This document shows, in pieces, positions 32,897 through 40,192 of a stretch of 46,618 bases of DNA (position 1 is the stretch's first letter; every line of letters starts with the position of its first letter). The DNA is from UBA7485 sp050945075 (lineage in GTDB: Bacteria; Bacillota; Clostridia; Eubacteriales; Eubacteriaceae), in assembly GCA_050945075.1 (NCBI GenBank), contig JBMNSG010000007.1, positions 1 to 46,618 on the forward strand, written 5' to 3'. Below the pieces are notes generated by a model. It saw nothing but the letters and a program-made list of their open reading frames with translations. It was not told the origin of the DNA and did no database searches. The position numbers and the translations under genes are program-made.

Positions 32897-34138
32897 TTAA
32901 TCCGGGTCATGTTCCTGAATCAGTTTTCCGGAACAAATCTGATACTTGCAGATTGACTGTGAAAGATCGCTATCACTGACACACATTTCTGCAGTCTGAT
33001 GGCTGTCTGAATCTCCGGCCGCCTGATCGCTGTCTTCGGTTGCTGCCTGTTTCCCTGCATCGATGGTTCCCCGGGCAATGGTGTCTGCAAAGGCAGGATC
33101 GGTACAGGTAATAAACGACTGGGCATTCCGCAAAACACTGAGCAGATTCTTCTGACGCCGGGCATCCAGCTCTGAAAGGATATCATCCAGCAGAACTACC
33201 GGTGCTTCTCCGTTTTTCTCACGATACAGCTCGATATGAGCCAGTTTAAGAGAAATGGCAGCTGTCCGCTGCTGTCCCTGTGAGGCAAACTGCCTGGCCG
33301 GCACACCATTTATTTTGACGACCAGCTCGTCCGCGTGAGGGCCCGCAGCCGTATGACCGCGTTCAATATCAGAGGCCAGGTTTTCATCAAGTTTTTTCAG
33401 ATAGATGCTGCGGATCTTTTCAAGATCTCTGAAATCCGAGAAAACGTTCGATTGATATTCAAGCGAGAGCGTTTCATCCGTTCCCGACATTTTATGATGC
33501 AGTTTTTTGGCTTCACGATTGAGTTTGAGAAGATAATCTGCACGATCTTTGAAAATGGATTCTGCGGCATCCGCAAGCTGTGAATTCCAGGGGGACAGCA
33601 GAGCAGCTGCTTCTGCCTGGGAGAGCCTTCGAAAACGGATATCCTTAAGCAGAGCATTTCTCTGACTGCGGACCCGTTCGTAGTTTCTCAGAGAACTACG
33701 GTAAACCGGGTTCAGTCCCGACAGCTCTTCGTTGATAAAGCTCCTTCTCCGCTCCGGTCCTGCTTTGACAATTTCCAGATCGTCCGGTTCAAAAAGAATG
33801 CAGCCTGTAAGCCTGGAGATACGCTGAAAACCGCTTTCAGTTTTCCCGTCCAGCTCCCATTTTTTACGTCCAGAAGACGCAGTCAGACGAATGCGATGAG
33901 CTGAATCTGCTGTCCGGAAGGAAGCCTGAATGCTCATGGCATCGTCCCCGAAACGAATCAAATCGGTTATTTTATTGCTTCGATGCGAATAACCGCGGCA
34001 TAATACGAAAATACTTTCCAGAAGATTTGTTTTACCCTGGCCGTTATTACCGTAGATAATGTTGGTCCCGCCGGTAAAACTGAACAGACCCTGATCGTAA
34101 TTCCTGTAGTGGATCAGTTTGAGCTGTTTGATTTCCAT
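32897..34138 (-). CDS. recF: DNA replication/repair protein RecF
   Basis: This SMC-like ATPase helps load RecA at gaps. It shows Walker A GNNGQGKT (30-37), the signature region near SQGQQRTAAISLKLA, and Walker B VVLLDDILSELD. At 413 residues it is about 45 longer than usual. The extra Asp/Ser/Gln-rich C-terminal tail follows the conserved end and has no recognised domain. It begins 17 bp after the S4-domain gene. Confidence 0.96.
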   Translation of the reverse strand: MEIKQLKLIHYRNYDQGLFSFTGGTNIIYGNNGQGKTNLLESIFVLCRGYSHRSNKITDLIRFGDDAMSIQASFRTADSAHRIRLTASSGRKKWELDGKTESGFQRISRLTGCILFEPDDLEIVKAGPERRRSFINEELSGLNPVYRSSLRNYERVRSQRNALLKDIRFRRLSQAEAAALLSPWNSQLADAAESIFKDRADYLLKLNREAKKLHHKMSGTDETLSLEYQSNVFSDFRDLEKIRSIYLKKLDENLASDIERGHTAAGPHADELVVKINGVPARQFASQGQQRTAAISLKLAHIELYREKNGEAPVVLLDDILSELDARRQKNLLSVLRNAQSFITCTDPAFADTIARGTIDAGKQAATEDSDQAAGDSDSHQTAEMCVSDSDLSQSICKYQICSGKLIQEHDPD

Positions 34139-34155
34139 TAAACGCTGTTCCGCTT

Positions 34156-34380
34156 TCAGGAAATAATCCAGGTTGTGTCGATTCCGTGTTCGGGACTGCA
34201 GACTTGAACCTTGTCCCCGGGACGGATTTTTTTGCCGCGCATCGTACAGACTTCACCATTGACGCTGACAAAACCATCTGTAATCAAAAGTTTTGCTTCT
34301 CCACCGCTGCCGGTCAGTCCGCCGAATTTCAACAGCTGGTCCAGTTTGATAAATTCGGTTTTTATCTTGATATTTTCCAT
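34156..34380 (-). CDS. yaaA: S4-domain RNA-binding protein of the dnaN-recF interval (YaaA/RlbA type)
   Basis: The 74-residue protein is essentially one S4 RNA-binding domain: FIKLDQLLKFGGLTGSGGEAKLLI, then VNGEVCTMRGKKIRPGD. This small family occupies the same place between dnaN and recF in many Bacillota and is proposed to act in ribosome assembly. It heads the unit yaaA-recF-gyrB-gyrA-rpe. Confidence 0.93.
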   Translation of the reverse strand: MENIKIKTEFIKLDQLLKFGGLTGSGGEAKLLITDGFVSVNGEVCTMRGKKIRPGDKVQVCSPEHGIDTTWIIS

Positions 34381-34465
34381 TGAATTTCCTGTTCTTCGTT
34401 AAACGATAAAAATAACCTGTTGGCTGCTTTACGCCTGTTAAAATCGCATTATGTGTAAATTAGCC

Positions 34466-34492
34466 CTATGTTATCTATTTAGTATAACATAG
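34466..34492. promoter_or_regulatory. Inverted repeat upstream of the yaaA-recF-gyrBA unit
   Basis: CTATGTTAT and ATAACATAG form a perfect 9-bp inverted repeat with a 9-base spacer, 86 bases before the yaaA start. On the minus strand it contains TATACT, a possible -10 box. It is a good operator candidate for the recF-gyrase unit; no known regulator consensus is recognised. Confidence 0.55.
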
Positions 34493-34547
34493 AGTGCTCT
34501 CTGATTGATAAATGTACCCGTATACATCTGGTGATTTACAAAATTAA

Positions 34548-34577
34548 ATAAAAAAACAGACCGCTTACGCAGCCTGT
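34548..34577 (-). terminator. Intrinsic terminator after dnaN
   Basis: On the minus strand ACAGGCTGC-GTAA-GCGGTCTGT (nine pairs, two of them G-U) is followed by seven T. It lies about 160 bases past the dnaN stop, beyond an 11-bp repeat array. Confidence 0.78.
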
Positions 34578-34617
34578 CGTTTTCGTTTCAAGCTCTGTTC
34601 AATTCTATTGAATCACA

Positions 34618-34699
34618 AATCAATCTCAGTACAATCTCCGATCAATCTCCGATCAATCTCTGATCAATCTCTGATCAATCTCTGATCAATCTCTGATCG
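34618..34699. repeat. 11-bp tandem repeats between dnaN and yaaA
   Basis: About six to seven copies of ATCAATCTCTG (first copies degenerate: CTCAG, CTCCG) follow head to tail. Adjacent copies create a GATC every 11 bp, about one helical turn. It sits in the 3' untranslated region of dnaN, within 3 kb of oriC. No DnaA box is present in it. Function unknown. Confidence 0.85.
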
Positions 34700-34736
34700 T
34701 TCTCTATACGCTCTTTAAAGGTTCTCTATACAATCC

Positions 34737-35843
34737 TTATTCAGATACACGTACCGGAAGGATCATATACGTGTAGCTGTTTCCATCTACCGGATTGATC
34801 ACGGCCGGTCCGTAGGCTGTCGTCAAGCCAATGCGGATCTGATCATCATCAATAACCTTCAGGGCATCGATAAAGAACTTCGAGTTGAAAGCGATTTTCA
34901 GAGAATCACCATTATTTTCAGCCTTGATGACTTCATGAACACCGCCTACATCGGCATTGGATGTAATGGTAAGCTGATCCGGTTCAAAATCCATTTTGAT
35001 CAGGTTGTTTTTTCCGGCTTTTGCCAGAAGGGCAGCACGTTCGCAGCTGTGCAGCAGACTGTCCTTTGAAATGATGACTTCAGAAGTGTTCTGCTTGGGA
35101 ATAATCCCTTCGTAGCTGACAAATTCTCCTTCCAGAAGTCTGGACGTAAAGACGGTTTCTCCAATCTGGAAAAAGATCTGAGATTTACTGAATTCAATCT
35201 TAACAGGATCTTCTACACCGGCCAGCAGCTTGTAGAGCTCCTTCAGAGCATTTCCCGGGATTATGACTGACAGGGTATCGTTGATTCCTTCTTCCAGAAC
35301 ATTCTGCTTTAAAGCCAGTCTGTATCCGTCCAGAGAGACCATCCGGATATCTTTCTTATCGATTTCCAGCTTGATTCCGGTAAGGACAGGAATGCTTTCA
35401 CTGATGGCAACCGAATCCTTGGTCGCCCGGATCATTTCACGAAGCAGATCTGCGGCAATAAAGAAGCTGTATTCTTCACTGATCTGCGGAAAATCAGGAA
35501 AGTCATGAACAGGAAGTCCGTTCAGGATAAATTCAGAGAGAAGATTTTCGATTTTGACTCTGTTTTTTTCATCACTTTCAAAATATACTTCATCACCGGA
35601 GAGCTTCCGAATGACATCCGTAATAAGATTGGCGTTTAATATTACTTCACCGTCTGTCTGTGTATCCGCAGGAATTTCGGTTTTTACTCCGATTTCCAGA
35701 TCGGTAGCAGTCAGTCTGAGTTTATGATCGTAGACAGTAAACAGAATACCCTGAAGAATATCCATGGTGCTGCGTGTAGAAACACCTTTACTGACGATAT
35801 TCAGAGCATTTAACAGATCATTCCTGGAACAACTGAATTTCAT
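34737..35843 (-). CDS. dnaN: DNA polymerase III beta subunit (sliding clamp)
   Basis: The 368-residue clamp has the usual start MKFSCSRNDLLNALNIVSKGV and the C-terminal end ILPVRV. Its three-domain length is typical. It encircles DNA and tethers polymerase and partner proteins. AAGGAG precedes the ATG. It lies 168 bp after dnaA, with part of the origin in between, and is followed by an 11-bp repeat array and a terminator. Confidence 0.97.
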   Translation of the reverse strand: MKFSCSRNDLLNALNIVSKGVSTRSTMDILQGILFTVYDHKLRLTATDLEIGVKTEIPADTQTDGEVILNANLITDVIRKLSGDEVYFESDEKNRVKIENLLSEFILNGLPVHDFPDFPQISEEYSFFIAADLLREMIRATKDSVAISESIPVLTGIKLEIDKKDIRMVSLDGYRLALKQNVLEEGINDTLSVIIPGNALKELYKLLAGVEDPVKIEFSKSQIFFQIGETVFTSRLLEGEFVSYEGIIPKQNTSEVIISKDSLLHSCERAALLAKAGKNNLIKMDFEPDQLTITSNADVGGVHEVIKAENNGDSLKIAFNSKFFIDALKVIDDDQIRIGLTTAYGPAVINPVDGNSYTYMILPVRVSE

Positions 35844-35879
35844 ACCAAAATCTCCTTTTGCATGGGCTCTTGCGAGCAG

Positions 35880-36011
35880 ATAAATACAATTATATATAGA
35901 TATTAATAATAATAAGGGCTGTGCATCCTGTGGATAACTGTTGAAAATGCGTGGTTACGCAAAAAACATCAAAAAATCCTGAGGATGATTCTGTGAAAAA
36001 GCTGTGGATAA
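35880..36011. other. oriC, right part: DnaA boxes, GC spacer, AAT trios and AT-rich unwinding region
   Basis: Two perfect DnaA boxes (TTATCCACA on the minus strand) lie at 35929-35937 and 36003-36011. Next to the first is a short GC-containing spacer (35916-35928), then four AAT trios read 3' to 5' on the plus strand (TTAATAATAATAAG, about 35903-35916). A highly AT-rich stretch to 35880 follows. This order of box, GC spacer, trios and AT-rich DNA is that of the Bacillus basal unwinding element, so the duplex probably melts here. Confidence 0.82.
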
Positions 36012-37349
36012 CTACTCTTCACGTGTGATTTCTTTTCGAATCATAAGAATCAAACGGGAGAATTCAGATTGCTTCTCAAGTTCTTCCGAAATTTTCTGAC
36101 AGGCATGGACAACAGTAGAGTGATCGCGGCCGCCAAAGGCTTCGCCGATCTTGGGAAAGCTGTTGTCTGTAAGCTCTCTGCAAAGATACATGGCTACCTG
36201 GCGGGGCTGTGTGACCTTCTTGGTCCGTTTTTTTGAATCCAGTTCGGATGGATCGACATCAAAGAATTTGGCAGTTGTTTCCTTTATATAAGGGATATCA
36301 ATGACGATACTCTCAGTCTGGAGAAGATCCTTCATCCCTTCTTTCGCAGTTTCCAGGGTCATGGGCCTGCCATGAAGCTTGGCAAAGGCCGTTACCGTGG
36401 TCAGCGCGCCTTCCAGTTCCCGGATATTCGAATGAATATTTTCTGCGATGTAGGAGAGGATTTCATCCGGAATCTCACCATCATAAGATTCAGCTTTTTT
36501 TCTGAGGATTGCCATCCTGGTTTCAAAGTTTGGAGCGGATATATCAGTGATAAGCCCCATTTCGAAACGTGAGCGCAGGCGTTCTGTCAGTTTCTGGATT
36601 TCTTTGGGCGGACGATCCGAGGTAATGACAATCTGCTTGTTGTTCTCATACAATTCATTAAATGTATGGAAAAAAGCTTCCTGGGTTTCTTCCTTGCCGG
36701 TTAGAAACTGAATATCATCGATCAGAAGAAGATCGGTATTCCGGTATTTTTCACGAAACTGCGGGTTGGTGTTGTTCATGATTGAGTTAATGTACTCGTT
36801 GGTGAATCCTTCGCAGGAAATATAAATCACCCGCCGGTTACGGTTGTATTCCGCTACATAGTTGCCGATTGCCTGCATCAGATGTGTTTTTCCGAGTCCG
36901 ACACCTCCATATATAAACAGAGGATTGTATTTTCTCGAAGGTGATTCTGCGACTGCAACGCTGGCGGCATGGGCAAAACGGTTATTTTCACCGATGACAA
37001 AGCGTTCAAAGCTGTAACGCGGGTTAAGCATGCTGCTGTTTTTCTCAGGAAGGCTGACTTTTTCAGTTTCTTCCTCCTGAGCCGGCATTTCATCTGATTC
37101 TTCGTTCTCAACCGTGATGACAACTGACTGTACCGAGCTGTCAATGAGCGCCAGCGCGTTTTTTATTAACGTTGTATAGCGCGAATCCAGCGTATCCTTG
37201 CAGAAAACGCTTGTTGCTTCCAGATAAAAGGTTCTGTTTGTATATTTTAGCGGGATCAGGGGATTGATCCAGGTTGTATAAGCGATAGGCGACAGTTCTG
37301 ATTTAAGCATTGCCAGCGCTTCATTCCATGTTTTCAGTAAATTATCCAA
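36012..37349 (-). CDS. dnaA: Chromosomal replication initiator DnaA
   Basis: The 445-residue protein has the N-terminal DnaB-interaction domain, a Glu-rich linker (about 80-105) and an AAA+ domain with Walker A GGVGLGKT (148-155) and Walker B LLLIDDIQF. The C-terminal DNA-binding domain has the signature GGRDHSTVVHACQKI. Its gene lies between two DnaA-box clusters, so autoregulation is likely. A possible -10 TATACT is seen upstream, near 37412, without a clear -35. Confidence 0.98.
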   Translation of the reverse strand: MDNLLKTWNEALAMLKSELSPIAYTTWINPLIPLKYTNRTFYLEATSVFCKDTLDSRYTTLIKNALALIDSSVQSVVITVENEESDEMPAQEEETEKVSLPEKNSSMLNPRYSFERFVIGENNRFAHAASVAVAESPSRKYNPLFIYGGVGLGKTHLMQAIGNYVAEYNRNRRVIYISCEGFTNEYINSIMNNTNPQFREKYRNTDLLLIDDIQFLTGKEETQEAFFHTFNELYENNKQIVITSDRPPKEIQKLTERLRSRFEMGLITDISAPNFETRMAILRKKAESYDGEIPDEILSYIAENIHSNIRELEGALTTVTAFAKLHGRPMTLETAKEGMKDLLQTESIVIDIPYIKETTAKFFDVDPSELDSKKRTKKVTQPRQVAMYLCRELTDNSFPKIGEAFGGRDHSTVVHACQKISEELEKQSEFSRLILMIRKEITREE

Positions 37350-37439
37350 ATAATGTCTCCATTCGGAATGTAGTTCTTTTGTTCCGATTTTCCGTGCATA
37401 AAACTGTGGAAAGTATACGGGGTTATAAACCGAGTAAAT

Positions 37440-37599
37440 TTATTCACAGACCTGTGGATAAATTTATTGCGGCTTTGCACATCGGAAACCGCTTGAAACT
37501 GCGGTTAGTAGAATTATTATCACACGAATCCACTGTTTTATCCACAGAATGAAAAAATTGTGGATAAAAATTTCAACAGTCTTTGGATACTGTGGATAA
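37440..37599. other. oriC, left part: DnaA-box cluster upstream of dnaA
   Basis: DnaA boxes are found at 37440-37448 (TTATTCACA, plus), 37453-37461 (minus), 37538-37546 (plus), 37559-37567 (minus) and 37591-37599 (minus). The last four match TTATCCACA exactly. A weak TTATCACAC lies near 37517. The gap from dnaA to rpmH is 493 bp and otherwise holds AT-rich DNA and the rpmH promoter. Together with the dnaA-dnaN spacer this makes a bipartite origin. Confidence 0.9.
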
Positions 37600-37756
37600 C
37601 CCGCATTCCATTTTATATGAATACCCCTGTTCTGTCTCTTTGAAAATGACTCTGGAGGATGTCAATTTAGTAAAACTGTATTTCAAGCGTTAAAATCGCT
37701 TTGTTTGAGAGAATGAATCATAAAATTAAGTAAATGAAATAACAAAAAACTGTTTC

Positions 37757-37785
37757 TTGACTTTTTCAGGACAGAATAATATAAT
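37757..37785 (+). promoter_or_regulatory. Promoter of rpmH
   Basis: TTGACT (37757-37762) and perfect TATAAT (37780-37785) are separated by 17 bases. The rpmH ATG lies 57 bases downstream, with a GGGGGTG site. Confidence 0.88.
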
Positions 37786-37842
37786 CTTTAAGAATCTTAT
37801 GCACTTAAACAGATAGAACAGACCAGTCAGGGGGTGTTATAT

Positions 37843-37977
37843 ATGAAGAGAACTTTTCAGCCAAAGGTCAGACAGCGTAAAAAGGAACACGGTTTCAGAA
37901 AGCGCATGACGACAAAAAGCGGACGCAACGTGTTAAAGAAGAGAAGACAAAAGGGCAGAGCGAAACTATCTGCATAA
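37843..37977 (+). CDS. rpmH: 50S ribosomal protein L34
   Basis: This 44-residue, very basic protein reads MKRTFQPKVRQRKKEHGF at its start and ends KGRAKLSA, matching L34 end to end. It is the first gene of the plus-strand origin arm and is followed by a hairpin/T-run before rnpA. Confidence 0.98.
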   Translation: MKRTFQPKVRQRKKEHGFRKRMTTKSGRNVLKKRRQKGRAKLSA

Positions 37978-38007
37978 CAGACCGCAGAAGCGGTCTTTTT
38001 CTTTTTT
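37978..38007 (+). terminator. Attenuating terminator between rpmH and rnpA
   Basis: AGACCGC-AGAA-GCGGTCT is followed by TTTTCTTTTTT, directly past the rpmH stop. Partial readthrough would give less RnpA than L34, as expected from their needs. Confidence 0.88.
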
Positions 38008-38032
38008 ACAGGTATTACAAAAGGAAGGCTCC

Positions 38033-38380
38033 ATGTTTTCCAGTTTAAAAAGCAAAACAGATTTCGATAATGTGTATGAGAACGGTAAAATTTTCGGTAA
38101 TCGGAATTTTACACTGCGCTATGTAAAGAACAGGAAAAATGCCAATCGTCTGGGCATTGTTGTAAGTAAAAAAGTATCAAACAGGGCAGTCCACAGGAAT
38201 AAAATCCGCAGACAGGTCCGTGAAGCTTACAGAAATTCGGAAAGCACAGTCAAACAAGGTTACGATCTGATTATTACAGCCAAGCCGTCCTGTCTTGGAG
38301 AAGAGTATTCGGTTTTAAGTAAATCGATTCAACATCTTTTTTACAAACAGGGCCTTTTAGACAGGAATCAGAAATCATGA
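38033..38380 (+). CDS. rnpA: Ribonuclease P protein component
   Basis: The 115-residue basic protein assists the RNase P RNA in maturing tRNA 5' ends. The RNR motif appears as RAVHRNKIRRQVREAYR, after LGIVVSKKV. AAGGAAG precedes the ATG and the end overlaps yidD by four bases (ATGA). Confidence 0.97.
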   Translation: MFSSLKSKTDFDNVYENGKIFGNRNFTLRYVKNRKNANRLGIVVSKKVSNRAVHRNKIRRQVREAYRNSESTVKQGYDLIITAKPSCLGEEYSVLSKSIQHLFYKQGLLDRNQKS

Positions 38381-38586
38381 AAAGATTTTTTCTGGCCAGT
38401 ATTCGTTTCTATCAGAAATACATATCTCCCATGCTGCCGGGAGCATGCAGGTTCAGACCGACATGTTCCGCCTACTGCTATGAAGCGATCAGCAGATATG
38501 GCGCAGTTAAGGGAGGCTGGCTTGGATTGAAGAGGATTCTCAGATGCAATCCCTTCCATCCGGGCGGGTACGATCCTGTCCCGTAA
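38377..38586 (+). CDS. yidD: Membrane protein insertion efficiency factor YidD
   Basis: The 69-residue protein shows the family core YQKYISPMLPGACRFRPTCSAYCYEAI and the end CNPFHPGGYDPVP. It is thought to help YidC-dependent insertion. It is translationally coupled to rnpA and precedes yidC by 17 bp. Confidence 0.96.
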   Translation: MKRFFLASIRFYQKYISPMLPGACRFRPTCSAYCYEAISRYGAVKGGWLGLKRILRCNPFHPGGYDPVP

Positions 38587-38603
38587 ACAAGGAGAATTAT
38601 TGA

Positions 38604-39494
38604 ATGGAATTTTTGTATAAGGCGTTCGGGTGGCTCCTGTACCTTATCTTTCAATTCGTTCACAGCTATGGATGGTCTATTGTTATCTTTACCATCTTCT
38701 GGAAACTGGTACTGCTGCCGCTGAACATCAAGTCGACCAAGTCGATGAAGGAAACACAGGCGCTGCAGCCTGAGATGCAAAAGCTTCAGGCCAAGTACAA
38801 GAATAATCCGGACAAGCTGAACGAAGAAACCATGAAGCTGTACAAGGTCTTCAAGGTTAATCCGGCAGGTGGATGTCTTCCGCTGCTGTTACAGCTGCCT
38901 ATTATCTACGCACTCTTCGGAGTACTGAGAAATCCGACACAGTATGTATTCACAAACGGTGATGTCTCGGCAGTTGCTCAGCAGTTCCTGTGGATTCCGA
39001 ATCTCGGAGATCCGGATCCCTGGTACATCCTGCCTATTTTGTGCGTAGTCTTCACATTCATTACGCAGAAATTTACAATGGCTACGCAGAATACCGGCGG
39101 CGGACAGGCAGAAAGCACTCAGAAAATGATGCTTTATACCATGCCTATCATCATCGGTATCACAGCGATGGGGATGCCTGCAGGGGTTGCACTCTACTGG
39201 GTAGTTCAGAATATGTTCACATTCCTGCAGCAGTATTTCATGATGCGCAAGCCACTGGCTACGCTTGATCCGAAGGAAGTCGAAAGACGGATGGCGGAAT
39301 ACGATGCTGAGGAAAAACAGAAGAAGAAAGACCAGAGGCAGAATGCTGCCAATGCTCGAGAAGACATGATGAACCGCCAGACGGGAAAAGCTCCTAAAAA
39401 GCAGAAGACCGGAACCAGTGTAAAGACTTCACCCGCTTCCGGCAAAACCGTCAAGAGAAAAACCATCACGAAAATTCCTGAACGTAAGGAATAG
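38604..39494 (+). CDS. yidC: Membrane protein insertase YidC/Oxa1 family
   Basis: The 296-residue polytopic protein has the Oxa1 core: a first helix (about 10-30), the coiled cytoplasmic hairpin with KETQALQPEMQKLQAKYKNN, helices near 90-110 and 130-150, and a final pair around 175-215. The C-terminal tail is Lys-rich, typical of Gram-positive YidC, and may contact ribosomes. No lipobox is visible. AAGGAG precedes the ATG. Confidence 0.95.
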   Translation: MEFLYKAFGWLLYLIFQFVHSYGWSIVIFTIFWKLVLLPLNIKSTKSMKETQALQPEMQKLQAKYKNNPDKLNEETMKLYKVFKVNPAGGCLPLLLQLPIIYALFGVLRNPTQYVFTNGDVSAVAQQFLWIPNLGDPDPWYILPILCVVFTFITQKFTMATQNTGGGQAESTQKMMLYTMPIIIGITAMGMPAGVALYWVVQNMFTFLQQYFMMRKPLATLDPKEVERRMAEYDAEEKQKKKDQRQNAANAREDMMNRQTGKAPKKQKTGTSVKTSPASGKTVKRKTITKIPERKE

Positions 39495-39507
39495 TTTGGA
39501 GAATTTC

Positions 39508-40143
39508 ATGAATAAAACTGCAACCGGAACCGGAAAAACGGTAGACGAAGCGACTAATAACGCGCTGGCACAGCTCGGAATTCTGAAAGAAGCTGCGGAT
39601 ATTACAATTATTCAGCAGCCGGAAAGCGGCGTATTCGGGTTATTCGGCAAGAAAGAAGCGATCGTCGAAGCTGTTAAGAAAAATACGGCAGAAGATGCCG
39701 CAAGAGCATTCCTGGAAGATATTTTCGAAGCAATGGAAATTCCGTGTGAACTGGAAATTTCAGAAACCGAAACTGACGAAGGACATTTCCTGAATGTCAA
39801 CCTTGTCGGAGAAAATATGGGAATCCTGATCGGTCGACGCGGACAGACACTGGACTCGATTCAGTATCTGACCAGCCTGGTGGTTAACAGAAATACTGAA
39901 GAATATACCAGAGTCATTATCGATACGGAAAATTACCGGGAAAAACGCAAAAAAACATTAGAAGCCCTGGCCGACAAAATGGCTTCCAAGGTGGGCCGTT
40001 ACAAAAAGCGGATTTCGCTGGAACCGATGAATCCTGCAGAACGCAGAATCATTCATTCCAGACTCCAGGACAACGATAATGTGATTACTTTCAGCGAAGG
40101 CAATGACCCTTACCGTCACGTCGTGATACAATTAAATAAATAA
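39508..40143 (+). CDS. jag: RNA-binding protein KhpB/Jag (Jag-N, KH, R3H)
   Basis: The 211-residue protein starts at the ATG with GGAG upstream; an earlier TTG is not needed. It has the Jag-N domain (about 1-52), a KH domain with GILIGRRGQTLDS, and an R3H domain with NPAERRIIHSRLQD. KhpB acts with KhpA in binding small and messenger RNAs and influences cell division. It follows yidC by 13 bp, the standard arrangement. Confidence 0.95.
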   Translation: MNKTATGTGKTVDEATNNALAQLGILKEAADITIIQQPESGVFGLFGKKEAIVEAVKKNTAEDAARAFLEDIFEAMEIPCELEISETETDEGHFLNVNLVGENMGILIGRRGQTLDSIQYLTSLVVNRNTEEYTRVIIDTENYREKRKKTLEALADKMASKVGRYKKRISLEPMNPAERRIIHSRLQDNDNVITFSEGNDPYRHVVIQLNK

Positions 40144-40147
40144 AATG

Positions 40148-40177
40148 AAAGAACACCTGTTAAGGTGTTCTTTTTTT
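40148..40177 (+). terminator. Intrinsic terminator after jag
   Basis: The stem GAACACCT-GTTA-AGGTGTTC is followed by seven T. It separates the rpmH-jag unit from mnmE. Confidence 0.92.
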
Positions 40178-40192
40178 AGAAGCAGGTAAATC

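Noticed and set aside
34618..34699. CRISPR array
   Set aside because: Units are 11 bp and contiguous, with no spacers and no cas genes nearby.
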